DNA of 64,000 nt from DASRBN01 sp035294305 (GTDB lineage Bacteria; Chloroflexota; Ktedonobacteria; Ktedonobacterales; Ktedonobacteraceae): the NCBI GenBank assembly GCA_035294305.1, contig DATGLD010000048.1, positions 1 to 64,000 of the forward strand, given 5' to 3'. The notes beneath the pieces were generated by a model that worked only from the letters and a program-made list of their open reading frames with translations, was not told the origin of the DNA and ran no database searches. The translations under genes were made by a program, and so were the position numbers. Shown here piece by piece: positions 8,674 to 17,132 of this stretch. Every line of letters starts with the position of its first letter. Positions within the stretch are counted from its first letter, which is position 1.

Positions 8674-9264
8674 ATGCGTAAAGGTGAGCAGACGCGCGAG
8701 ATGATTTTGGAGCGGGCGGCGGAGTTATTCAATCAGCAGGGATATTTCGGCACCTCCCTTTCAGACCTGATGCGCGAGACAGGTCTGGAAAAGGGGGGCA
8801 TCTATAATCACTTTCGGGCCAAGGATGAGCTTGCGATAGAGGCGTTTGAGTATGCCTGCAAAGTGGTATGGCAATCCGTCGAAGAGGAACTGGTAGGCAA
8901 GGTTAACGCGGTTGATCGCTTGCTGGCAATGCTGGTCGCGTATCGCCGATTAATCGACAACCCTACATTACCCGGCGGATGCCCGCTCTTAAATACCGCA
9001 GTCGAAGCTGACGATGCTCACCCGGCTTTAGCCGGACGCGCCCGCTGGGCCATGACCCGCTGGCGCAGGTGGATTCATAAGACCGTATCACGTGGCATCG
9101 CGGCAGGTGAGATACGTCCTGAAACTGACGCGGATGCTCTGGCTTCGGTGATCATCGCGACCATTGAGGGCGCAGTCATGCTCAGCAAGCTCTACGACGA
9201 TTCCATCCACATCTACCGCGCCGCTGATCACCTGTCGGCGTATATCAATACTATACGAGCATGA
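8674..9264 (+). CDS. TetR/AcrR-family repressor
   Basis: Transcription factor of 196 residues. The N-terminal helix-turn-helix (about residues 8-54) has the usual signature: T-R-E-x-I-L-E-R-A-A-E-L-F ... G-Y-F-G-T-S-L-S-D-L-M ... KGGIYNHF. The C-terminal part (PGGCPLLNTAVEADD) resembles the LmrA/YxaF/TetR_C_6 group, in which a Cys-Pro-like GGCP loop is common. The ligand is unknown. It probably represses itself and the thioesterase through the shared AGACYGNNCGGTCT operators. GAGAGGAGAGG lies before the ATG. Confidence 0.92.
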   Translation: MRKGEQTREMILERAAELFNQQGYFGTSLSDLMRETGLEKGGIYNHFRAKDELAIEAFEYACKVVWQSVEEELVGKVNAVDRLLAMLVAYRRLIDNPTLPGGCPLLNTAVEADDAHPALAGRARWAMTRWRRWIHKTVSRGIAAGEIRPETDADALASVIIATIEGAVMLSKLYDDSIHIYRAADHLSAYINTIRA

Positions 9265-9402
9265 GTCAGCAGGGGGACGAGGGTCCTCTATCAATCGCCA
9301 GGGGATGCATAATCCTCAGGCGCGCACCATGCAGGCGCTGGATGAATCCGCACTCCGCAGGGGGGCAGCTTGCCCGTCGCTGCCATAGAACCTCATAACG
9401 AA

Positions 9403-10563
9403 TCAAGATGACCCCACATCTTCCGGAACCGGTATTGGGGAGATATTCAAATTGCCGTAATGATTGGTGGCGTAGACAGGGGATTGCATGGCAGCAGCGA
9501 ATGCATTTTGTGCAGCGGGTGAAGACTCGATCCGCCAATCTCTTTCTTTATCGGTGTTAAACCAGACGAAGGCCTTGATATTGGGATAATTATACGGCAA
9601 CTGCACAGTGAAGGCGTCGGTAATCCAGGCGGCCTTATTGCCCGATTGCTCCTGAGAGGCCATTTCAGCAATCATAATCGGTTTGGTTGTGAAGCTGGTG
9701 AGCGAGGTATAACATCCTTTCACATCAACGGTAAATGTTTGCCATTGGCCCTCGGTGCCATTATATGCATCCATGCCTACCCAGTCTACATAGGCATCGC
9801 CGGGATAGAGTTCTTTGAGCAGGCTGGTCTGATTATCAAAAGCATAAGGCGCCCATACCCAGCTCACGTTGGTTGCGCCTACAGATGTAAAAATATCATG
9901 GACATGACGCCACATTTTTACAAATAACCCTGCCTGGTTGCCATTTTTCTGTTCCGACCACGGCTGCCACTGGCCGTTCATCTCATGCGCGAACCGCAAG
10001 AAAAAAGGATGACCCCATGCTTTGGCCGCCTCAGCCCATTGACTGATATAGCTATCGAATTCCCCACCGATGATACGTTCTAAGGAATGGGTATTAATCG
10101 TTTTACCGGACACGGTCGTATACTGGCTGGTGTCAGGAAGATGTGGCGTCCACGTGACCACCGGAATGGAGCCGCGGCTGCGCGTCGTATTCATCCAACT
10201 CACGTTAAACGCGGCGGAGTTATAGGTATTATCCCACCTCTGAAACCACATATAGAGCGCCACACGTTTTTTGGCATCATGTTCGAATGTATCAAGCGTG
10301 GCAAAATCCGGCAGGCCACTACCGGCGGGGCCAACATGCACGAACGCACCATAGTAGATCGAAGGCGACTGCGGTTTGGCGATAGGAGTACTCGTTGTGG
10401 TACTCACAATTGTGGGCGTAGGTAGAGGTGTGGGAGGCCGGGTAATAGATGTGCTTGTTTGGATACAGGAGCTAGAGACGAGTGAGATGATCGGCAAGAT
10501 CAGCAACACGAAATGAAGCCTGCGAGGATAGAACAAACATCCCGCTATAGTTCCCACGCGCAT
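9403..10563 (-). CDS. GH26-like beta-mannanase/endoglucanase lipoprotein
   Basis: Exported glycoside hydrolase of 386 residues. The signal peptide ends in a lipobox-like SLVSSSC, followed by a Thr/Pro-rich linker (about residues 35-65). The catalytic domain shows the GH26 acid/base region RFAHEMNGQWQPW and a nucleophile strand PIMIAEMASQE, with a WVGMDAYNG substrate-cleft segment. Known GH26 members cleave beta-1,4-mannan or mixed-linkage glucan; the specificity here is not determinable. The gene converges with tetR and is separated by 181 nt from the SHMT gene. A GH5 lipoprotein two genes upstream suggests a small plant- or fungal-polysaccharide locus. Confidence 0.82.
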   Translation of the reverse strand: MRVGTIAGCLFYPRRLHFVLLILPIISLVSSSCIQTSTSITRPPTPLPTPTIVSTTTSTPIAKPQSPSIYYGAFVHVGPAGSGLPDFATLDTFEHDAKKRVALYMWFQRWDNTYNSAAFNVSWMNTTRSRGSIPVVTWTPHLPDTSQYTTVSGKTINTHSLERIIGGEFDSYISQWAEAAKAWGHPFFLRFAHEMNGQWQPWSEQKNGNQAGLFVKMWRHVHDIFTSVGATNVSWVWAPYAFDNQTSLLKELYPGDAYVDWVGMDAYNGTEGQWQTFTVDVKGCYTSLTSFTTKPIMIAEMASQEQSGNKAAWITDAFTVQLPYNYPNIKAFVWFNTDKERDWRIESSPAAQNAFAAAMQSPVYATNHYGNLNISPIPVPEDVGSS

Positions 10564-10744
10564 ATCAAAAGCTTACCCCACACAAAATGATTTTAAGAGT
10601 AGAAAAGTGATTACCCACCCATAGCTGAAGCGATTTCACATTTTTAGCTTCTCTTGCAGATAAGACGCCTGGGAAGCTAATTTGTAACAAGAGCTTTACT
10701 CCACATATAGCAGATTAGAGTCGTGGGCAATCACTTGTTTTTCT

Positions 10745-12037
10745 TTAAATGTATTTCATCTCAAGGTAGCGCCCCCGTAGCGCATTGACCTGCGATTTCA
10801 CATTTTTCCCCTGGATGGCATCGTGCATCAGTTGAGCAAGTTCGCCCATGGCGCGTTCATCCATACCAAAGCGCGTCATCTCCTGCACACCGATGCGCAG
10901 GCCAGAGGGATTGCGCGGATCGGTATCGCCGGGAACCATGTTGTAGTTCACAATGATATCATTCGCTTCCAGGCGTTTGGCGACCTCGACACCGCCGCCC
11001 TGCTGCGCGACGTTCACGGCGATCATATGGCTCCTGGTATAGCCAAAATCACGCGCCTCGACCGCTGTTCCGAGTTCATCCAGACTGCGGCCAAGGGCCT
11101 GAGCATTGCGCACGATTTGCGATGCATACGCGCGCCCGTACTTTTTCATTTCGCGTGTAGCTACAACCAGGGCCGGTAAGGTATTGAGATGATGGTTGCT
11201 GGAAGAACCAGGAAAGACGCCGCGATCGGCGGCAGGCCAGTATTTCTTTTCGCCTTCCGCATCCAGATTGCCCAGAATGATGCCGCGCTGCGGACCCGGG
11301 AACGTCTTATGCGTGCTGCCCGTCATCCACGTCGCGCCCTCGTGCAAGGGGGACTGGAATTCGCCGCCCGCGATCAATCCAAGCACATGCGCCCCATCAT
11401 AGAGCAAGGGTATATCTTTGGTCTTGCAAAAGGCCGCAACCTCAGAGACCGGCTCCGGGAAGAGGAAGAGGCTCTTGCCCATGACGACCAGTTGTGGCGC
11501 CACCTGGTCGATCAGCTCGATGGTTTTCTGGGCATCAACATGATAGTGATCGGGGGTTAGAGGCAAATAATGCAGGTGGATGGAATTGGGACCGCCGAGT
11601 TTGAGCGATTGGCCGCGGCTCTGAATGCGCCTGCCAAAGACACCCACAGGTCCATGACTGATATGGCCACCCGCGTCGGTCGAGTTGGCGACGACGGTAT
11701 CACTGCCGCGCAGCCAGCCCAGCGCGATAGCCGTGTTGGCGGCATTGCCGCTAATGGGACGTACATCGGCCTGTTTCACGTCAAAAAGACCAAGAATCTC
11801 GCGTGTGGCCATGCTCTCGATCTCGTCGATGTAGCGCGTCCCCTGATAATAACGATTGACTTTATCACCCTCATTGGGATGCCCTTCGGCATAGCGGCCC
11901 ATAAAGTCGGAAACCTGGACGCGGCGCACAGCCTCGCTAGGAGTGTTCTCACTGGCAATCAAATTGATGGTCTGTGTCTGTCGCCAGGTATTTTCGCGTG
12001 CGATGATATCTTCGATGTCGCTGATATCTACTGTCAT
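10745..12037 (-). CDS. glyA: Serine hydroxymethyltransferase-family PLP enzyme, archaeal-like
   Basis: PLP-dependent fold type I enzyme of about 430 residues. Seen: NLIASEN near the N-terminus, RYYQGTRYIDEIE, the cofactor stretch DGAHVLG, and GSTHKTFPGPQRG whose Lys (about residue 243) should carry PLP. SHMT interconverts serine and glycine with tetrahydrofolate. The segment SDFMGRYAEG...RYYQGTRYIDEIE resembles archaeal SHMT rather than the bacterial RYYGG form, so it may be an archaeal-type copy or a related aldolase. I chose ATG 12037 because GGAG sits 7 nt upstream; ATG 12049 would overlap that site. The neighbours are two glycosidases, not folate genes. Confidence 0.8.
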   Translation of the reverse strand: MTVDISDIEDIIARENTWRQTQTINLIASENTPSEAVRRVQVSDFMGRYAEGHPNEGDKVNRYYQGTRYIDEIESMATREILGLFDVKQADVRPISGNAANTAIALGWLRGSDTVVANSTDAGGHISHGPVGVFGRRIQSRGQSLKLGGPNSIHLHYLPLTPDHYHVDAQKTIELIDQVAPQLVVMGKSLFLFPEPVSEVAAFCKTKDIPLLYDGAHVLGLIAGGEFQSPLHEGATWMTGSTHKTFPGPQRGIILGNLDAEGEKKYWPAADRGVFPGSSSNHHLNTLPALVVATREMKKYGRAYASQIVRNAQALGRSLDELGTAVEARDFGYTRSHMIAVNVAQQGGGVEVAKRLEANDIIVNYNMVPGDTDPRNPSGLRIGVQEMTRFGMDERAMGELAQLMHDAIQGKNVKSQVNALRGRYLEMKYI

Positions 12038-12149
12038 AGTTCGCTCCATTACACTGTTAAGGCGTTGATCAAATAGGTATTTTCAGTATACCAGCAGCGA
12101 GGATTAACAACAAGAGAAAATAGGAAGCCGAGCCAGGAGAAGAGTAGAA

Positions 12150-12180
12150 GGAGCGATGCATTTTCATCCTGCATCGCTCC
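12150..12180 (-). terminator. Hairpin terminator after the GH5 gene
   Basis: Perfect 11-bp stem GGAGCGATGCA / TGCATCGCTCC with a 9-nt loop, followed on the minus strand by a pyrimidine-rich run. It lies between the GH5 gene and the SHMT gene, so the two are probably separate transcripts. Confidence 0.6.
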
Positions 12181-12231
12181 CGTTATTCACCTGCGCCGCC
12201 AATTGTCACCGGAGAACAAAGAAATCCTCGT

Positions 12232-13566
12232 TCACTTCGATATTGGCCATTGATAGGCGTTCTGAATCGCAGTAGCGCTTCCAGAGGAATCGCTGGAGCT
12301 AAATTGTGGCTTATCCAACAAAGGCCACTGGTAGGCGCTCAACACGTTGACCTTGCTCTGATTAATCGTCGTCCAGTCGTTGTTGAGGATGCCGCCAGTA
12401 TCCCCCGAGTCCGCATTCCACGCCCAGTAGGTGTAGCTGATATCGTTCTTTTTCAGGAATGACACCAGCGTGCGCTGCCACATACCCTCGATATCCTGGC
12501 CCATCGATGGCCCGCCGAACTCTCCCATCAACAGTGGGGCCGTCCCATCCTGTTGCAGATAGGCCCAATATTTCTCCCAGATGGGCGGCAGCGTGTATGC
12601 CAGATCCGCCGGTTTGGAGACACGGAACCACGACTGCTTATAGACGCTGGGGCCATAATCATGGGCCGAATAGACCAGCTTATCCTGTTCTGACAGGCGC
12701 ACAGGATATTTCGTCGCTCCTTCCAGGTTTCCACCCCACCAGTAGGAATCGCCTTGATAGACATCGATTCCCTCGACGATAATAAGCCACTGCGGATTGA
12801 CGGCCAGGATGGCGTTGCCGGCCTTTTCTGCCGCCAGGCGCCAATCGGTATTGGGATTGCCACTACCCCAGGTAGCCGGACTATGCGGCTCGTTGTCCAG
12901 GTCCGCTCCGATGATGGTCGTGTTTCCCTGATAGTGTTTTGCCAGCATCACCCAGTCCTGAATCCACTGCGCTTGAGACACCTGATAGGTGTACCACAAG
13001 GCAGTTCGCTGGTCGGCAGTGGGATCATGACGATCCAGGATGACCTTCAAGCCAACAGTATGAGCGCCCTCTATAATCTTATCCATGAGCGCCAGACCCT
13101 GAAGGCCCTTGAGATCAGGGTTCAGTTGGTAGTTGATTCCCTGTGGCTGGCTGCCCGGGTCAAAGAGCTGATCAGTGAAAGGCAGGCGAAGCGTGTTGAA
13201 GCCCGCCTGGACCATCTGCTTGAGCATATCTTGCCAGTTGCGCATCCCTAAGCCATGCGGGGCAAAGGCACTGGTCTCAAAGCCAAACCAGTTAACGCCG
13301 GTGAGCGTGACCTGGCAGTCCGAAGAGGCATCCACCAGTTCACTGTGAAAGGTTTTGAGGAAACCTACCTGATAACCTGCCCGGCACGGCCCGGGGGCCT
13401 TCTTTGTAACAGGAGTAGAAGTTTTTGTCGCAGGAGCATTAGAGGCTTTTTTCAAAACGGTAGTAGCAGTAGGCGCACAAGCAGTCAGGATCAGTGTTCC
13501 TAAAATCAATAGAAAAAGAGGCGATATTCTCTTTCCCCAGCTACCTGCTATGCAGGAGCATTTCAT
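12232..13566 (-). CDS. GH5-like cellulase lipoprotein
   Basis: Exported glycoside hydrolase of 444 residues. The lipobox LILTAC (Cys near residue 30) is followed by a Thr/Ala/Lys-rich linker. GH5 hallmarks: GVNWFGFE near the start of the barrel, NTLRLPF, the acid/base pair DNEPHS (N-E-P) and the nucleophile motif LLMGEFGG. Family members are endo-beta-1,4-glucanases or mannanases. The enzyme would be anchored outside the membrane and probably works with the GH26 lipoprotein at 9403-10563. AAGGAAGAG lies before the ATG. Confidence 0.87.
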   Translation of the reverse strand: MKCSCIAGSWGKRISPLFLLILGTLILTACAPTATTVLKKASNAPATKTSTPVTKKAPGPCRAGYQVGFLKTFHSELVDASSDCQVTLTGVNWFGFETSAFAPHGLGMRNWQDMLKQMVQAGFNTLRLPFTDQLFDPGSQPQGINYQLNPDLKGLQGLALMDKIIEGAHTVGLKVILDRHDPTADQRTALWYTYQVSQAQWIQDWVMLAKHYQGNTTIIGADLDNEPHSPATWGSGNPNTDWRLAAEKAGNAILAVNPQWLIIVEGIDVYQGDSYWWGGNLEGATKYPVRLSEQDKLVYSAHDYGPSVYKQSWFRVSKPADLAYTLPPIWEKYWAYLQQDGTAPLLMGEFGGPSMGQDIEGMWQRTLVSFLKKNDISYTYWAWNADSGDTGGILNNDWTTINQSKVNVLSAYQWPLLDKPQFSSSDSSGSATAIQNAYQWPISK

Positions 13567-14081
13567 ATGCTCTTCCTTTCAATTAATGCGATGTAGAAGT
13601 AGCGCTGCCTCCCAGGTGCCTGGGAGGCCCTTTAGGCCGGCTTCAACGCCGTGGCAAATGATACCGGAGATCGGATCATTGCCTTGCTCTTCTTTGCGCG
13701 GAACAGACTGCATCGTCTCTGTTTCAAAGCAGCAAAAGCTTACCCCACAACGGGCTAGTAGGCGGTTCGATAGCCCTGGTGTGTTAAGAAGGTTTCATAA
13801 GGAATGGATCAGGTTGCTTTGCTCATCAGTCATAAGTATACACAGTTTTATCTCTGGTATACCTGCAAAACGCCTTATTGCCTTAAGGCCAGAATCTCAG
13901 GGCTGTGAGGATAGATACCTATTGATATTGCTAAGATATGTGTACAATCAGTGTACGGGATAGCTATCCAGGAGCAAGCTTAAATCAACAGCTAGCTCAG
14001 TTTTCCAGGCGCACGATCTTGTATGCATGCGCCGCCTGAAGCACTCCCGCGCAATAACTTGAAGCCGGTGACCATGACCAT
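13567..14081. other. Intergenic region, no gene recognised
   Basis: 515 bp between the GH5 gene and the acyl-CoA ligase. Reading frames here lack a ribosome-binding site and plausible protein sequence. A short direct repeat GTGTAC-N5-GTGTAC occurs near 13939-13955. I see no RNA gene or clear terminator. Confidence 0.5.
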
Positions 14082-15653
14082 CTACCCCCTGGAGACGCTA
14101 TACCCAGCCGCTTCGCGATCCCATGTCTTGCCAGTAAACGCCTCCTGCTTCAACACGGCATACTCAATGCGATGCGTGCCGGTCTTAGGAAGCGAGTCTC
14201 TCAATTCGACATATCTGGGTATGGCATAATCGGCCATCTTCCCCTGACAGAAATCGAGAATCTGTTCGGGAGTGACGGTCTGGCCAGGCTTGAGGACGAC
14301 AACCAGCTTGATCTCGTCCTCGGCAAGTTCCGATGGAACTGCGTGCGCAGCAGACTCCAGCACAGCAGGGTGCTGGTTGACCACAGATTCGATCTCCCAG
14401 GCCGAGATGTTCTCTCCCCTGCGCCTCATCGAAGCCTTCTTGCGGCCCGCGTAGTAATAGTCGCCCTCCTCGTCTACCCAGGCCAGATCACCGGAGTGAA
14501 ACCAGCCGTTGCGCCACGCCTCGCTTGTAGCCTCTTCTTTACCATAGTAATATGCCACCGATTTGCCGCCGGGCGAGCGGAAGACCAATTCACCGGTCTT
14601 GCCCGGTGGCAGCTCCTGGTCATCATCGTCAACGACCTTGAACTCAAACCCTGGCAGCGGTTTGCCCATCGAACCAACCTTACCGGCAGTGTTCATCAGA
14701 AAACCAGGAGAGTCGACCATACCAAACCACTCGATCAACCGAAGTTTGAAGCGCTCTTCAAAAGGCCGCCAGGCATATGCCGGGCAGGCGGCGGAGAGAA
14801 CCACCCGGACGGGATTATCAGCATCATCCGGTCGTTCCGGCTGCTTCAGCAGGATTGGGATCATCGCGCCAAGGGTGTTGAATTCAACAGCGTTGTACTT
14901 TCTGCACTCGTCCCAATGCCTGGAAGCAGAGAAGCGTTCGCCGAGCGCCAGCTTATAGTCAAGGACAATGGCTCCCAACGCTGTGACACCCAGGGCATTT
15001 CCATGAAAGAGCGGTAAGGAAGTATAGACGGTTTCTCCAGGGCGCACGCCGGTTGGTTCCCACAACTTGACGATATTGGCCGGATTAATGCCCTTGTTGA
15101 TAGTACCTTTCGGAGGACCAGTAGTTCCGGAGGTGTAGAGAATATTGTCGGCAGGGACTCCGGCACGCGCGTCGATGGGAGGCCGGCCTCCCCCCGCTTC
15201 AAGCCATTCCTTTACAGCGATCGCATTGCTCATGGCGGATGGTATGGACCCATGAACAATGACCAGTCGCACATTGGGTGTGCGCTCTCTGATGATATTG
15301 AAATGTGCTAATAGCTCCTCATCTATGACGATAGCAGAAGCCCCCGAGTCGTTGAGGATGTAGGCGAGAGCATCGCCTCGCTGCGCTATATTGAGTGGAA
15401 CAGCACCTACACCCATGAAAACCATGGCATAGTAGGTATAGAGAAACTCTGGGCAATTGCCTATCATGAGAGCAACCCTCTCGCCGGTGCGGATCCCTGC
15501 CTTCCAGAATCCCGCGGCCATTGCGTAGATACGGTCCACAAAGTCACCCCAGGCTATCTCCTCGTCTTTCCATTTCAGGAAAGTCTCAGTGGGATGGGCA
15601 TTGCGCCGCTGGAGTATCAGGCCCTCCAATCCTGATAAAAGCTCGACCAACAA
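14082..15653 (-). CDS. AMP-forming acyl-CoA synthetase
   Basis: Adenylate-forming ligase of about 523 residues that activates a carboxylic acid to acyl-CoA with ATP. Seen: the P-loop YTSGTTGPPKG, the core WFGM...SPGF, the hinge/ATP region GWFHSGDLAWVDEEGDYYYAGRKK, and a C-terminal Lys region KTGTHRIEY. It resembles fatty-acyl/crotonobetaine ligases; the substrate is unknown. The start is probably TTG 15653, placed 5 nt after a perfect AGGAGG; a GTG at 15659 would lie on the ribosome-binding site itself. It is the last gene of the CofD/nitroreductase operon, and the CofD stop overlaps its ribosome-binding site. Confidence 0.9.
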   Translation of the reverse strand: MLVELLSGLEGLILQRRNAHPTETFLKWKDEEIAWGDFVDRIYAMAAGFWKAGIRTGERVALMIGNCPEFLYTYYAMVFMGVGAVPLNIAQRGDALAYILNDSGASAIVIDEELLAHFNIIRERTPNVRLVIVHGSIPSAMSNAIAVKEWLEAGGGRPPIDARAGVPADNILYTSGTTGPPKGTINKGINPANIVKLWEPTGVRPGETVYTSLPLFHGNALGVTALGAIVLDYKLALGERFSASRHWDECRKYNAVEFNTLGAMIPILLKQPERPDDADNPVRVVLSAACPAYAWRPFEERFKLRLIEWFGMVDSPGFLMNTAGKVGSMGKPLPGFEFKVVDDDDQELPPGKTGELVFRSPGGKSVAYYYGKEEATSEAWRNGWFHSGDLAWVDEEGDYYYAGRKKASMRRRGENISAWEIESVVNQHPAVLESAAHAVPSELAEDEIKLVVVLKPGQTVTPEQILDFCQGKMADYAIPRYVELRDSLPKTGTHRIEYAVLKQEAFTGKTWDREAAGYSVSRG

Positions 15654-15664
15654 GATCACCTCCT
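15654..15664 (-). promoter_or_regulatory. Full-length Shine-Dalgarno deciding a TTG start
   Basis: AGGAGGTGATC, an 11-nt complement of the 16S rRNA 3' end, directly before TTG 15653. It covers the TGA stop of the cofD-like gene (15658-15656), implying strong independent or coupled initiation of the ligase. Confidence 0.75.
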
Positions 15665-16657
15665 CGTCGCCTGCTCGCCTGGGACCGCTTCACCAGCAGC
15701 AATGGCAACGTCCTCAGTTAATTGCAGGAGTTCGCGAGCGAAGTCTCTTTGACGCTCGCAGCTGAGAGCGTCTGTCTTGAGCAGGTGCACATCGTATCCC
15801 AGTTCCTCGAGTTGCGATTTACAGGCAAAATCTCGCTCATCCAGCACAAAATGGGAACAAAAATCCTGGTACAACCAGCCTGCAGAGACAGGGCTATGAG
15901 GAAGCCCATATGCCGCCAGGAGTCTTTCGCGGCTACGAGCGCGTATCCTCTCGCCGGCAGGTAGTTCCAGAGCCGCGATGACCGGCGAGATGGCCCATAC
16001 CTTCTTTTTATTGGCAACCAGCGCTTCCCTCACGCCGGGTACTGAAACGATAGGGAGAATACTGGCAACAGGGTTGCTCGGAGCGATAAAAATGATTTGT
16101 GAGGATGCAATGGCCTCAAGCACACCGGGAGCGGGCTGCGAGTCTTCTATACCTATATAGCGAACCTTACTGACACGTGATGCACAGCGGTAGCGGACGA
16201 AGTATTCCTCATAATGAAGTACCGCATGTGCTACCGTTTCAACCCATGTTTCAACCCAGGTGTCGGTTGCAGGAATGATACGAGCCTGAATGCCCCATAG
16301 CTGGGCTTCGCGAGCGGTGACTTCAGAGAGGGTTGCTCCGTTATGGAGCAGTTCGGAGCGCCATATGTGGGTGGCCATGTCTTTATCACCCAGGCCAAAC
16401 CAGAAATCCGGGGAAAAAAGACGTAACGCACCTAAAAGATTGAAGCTCTCACTACGCAACCCCCAACCCCTATCGAAATCGGCAGCGTTGGATAGGCAAT
16501 AGATGATTGCGTCGATATCGGGGCAAATGCTCAGGCCAAAGAACTGAATGTTGTCTCCAACGTTACAGATGCAGGTCAGTGCCGCCGGATCGTAGACATA
16601 GTTGATGCCACGAGCCAGCCTGGCTCCTCCTGTGCCACCGCATATTACGCCAATCAC
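15656..16657 (-). CDS. CofD/FbiA-like 2-phospho-L-lactate transferase family protein
   Basis: Protein of 333 residues of the CofD family, which in coenzyme F420 synthesis joins a phospho-lactate or phosphoenolpyruvate nucleotide to the deazaflavin FO. Seen: the N-terminal nucleotide motif CGGTGGARLA, NVGDN followed by a C-P-D-I-D segment, WFGLGDKDMATHIWR, LSEVT, YFVRYR and IFIAPSNPVASI. The usual GDD is GDN here, which may affect metal binding. The GTG start has AGGAGG 7 nt upstream. No cofC, cofE or cofG/H lies in the window. Association with nitroreductases and acyl-CoA enzymes suggests F420-linked redox chemistry on an acyl-CoA, but a divergent transferase is possible. Confidence 0.82.
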   Translation of the reverse strand: MIGVICGGTGGARLARGINYVYDPAALTCICNVGDNIQFFGLSICPDIDAIIYCLSNAADFDRGWGLRSESFNLLGALRLFSPDFWFGLGDKDMATHIWRSELLHNGATLSEVTAREAQLWGIQARIIPATDTWVETWVETVAHAVLHYEEYFVRYRCASRVSKVRYIGIEDSQPAPGVLEAIASSQIIFIAPSNPVASILPIVSVPGVREALVANKKKVWAISPVIAALELPAGERIRARSRERLLAAYGLPHSPVSAGWLYQDFCSHFVLDERDFACKSQLEELGYDVHLLKTDALSCERQRDFARELLQLTEDVAIAAGEAVPGEQATRR

Positions 16658-16669
16658 GATAGCCTCCTA

Positions 16670-17041
16670 TCACTCTGTTCGATTATACACGTCGGGATAG
16701 GGCTTGGTGACAACTCGGGCGCCATTATTGATGAAAAAGCTGCGAACGACATTCTCATAGTCGTGGGCCAACATAGGATTGGGTGTCAGCGTTTTTACAA
16801 AGCGCTTGAGATGGCGCATGTAGTCGATCTTCTCGGCCCGGTCGCTGCGAGCCTCTGCGATGATCTCATCGGGATCTTTGCCCTCGGCCTCACAGAACTG
16901 CTGCACCAGCTGGAGCCGGCCCTCCCATTCCGCCTCACTCAAGTGATACATATTATCGACGGTATCTATCCACAACTGGATTGATCGATAGGCTCGTATG
17001 TCTGTAGGCCCCTGTCCCTGCCTGCCCTCAGTTGCACTCAC
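16670..17041 (-). CDS. Small protein of unknown function with core-binding-like helices
   Basis: 123 residues, GTG start with GGAGAG upstream, 12 nt before the cofD-like gene and clearly in the operon. The sequence is soluble and helical. The stretch FCEAEGKDPDEIIAEAR ... LKRFVKTL ... VVRSFFINNG looks like the SAM-like core-binding domain of tyrosine recombinases, but no catalytic recombinase domain follows. That likeness is by eye and may only reflect helix pattern. No function can be assigned; position suggests a partner of the CofD or nitroreductase protein. Confidence 0.7.
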   Translation of the reverse strand: MSATEGRQGQGPTDIRAYRSIQLWIDTVDNMYHLSEAEWEGRLQLVQQFCEAEGKDPDEIIAEARSDRAEKIDYMRHLKRFVKTLTPNPMLAHDYENVVRSFFINNGARVVTKPYPDVYNRTE

Positions 17042-17132
17042 GCTTCTCTCCTTCCATTCTCTCGGCTAAGCGGTGAGCAGGATGCGCCTTGATCCTGCTC
17101 ACCATTGTCCTTTGACGCACGCTCCAGGATCA

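Noticed and set aside
13550..13963. 137-codon plus-strand frame upstream of the acyl-CoA ligase
   Set aside because: No ribosome-binding site, Cys/Ser/Pro-rich random-looking translation, and it begins inside the GH5 signal peptide region on the other strand.
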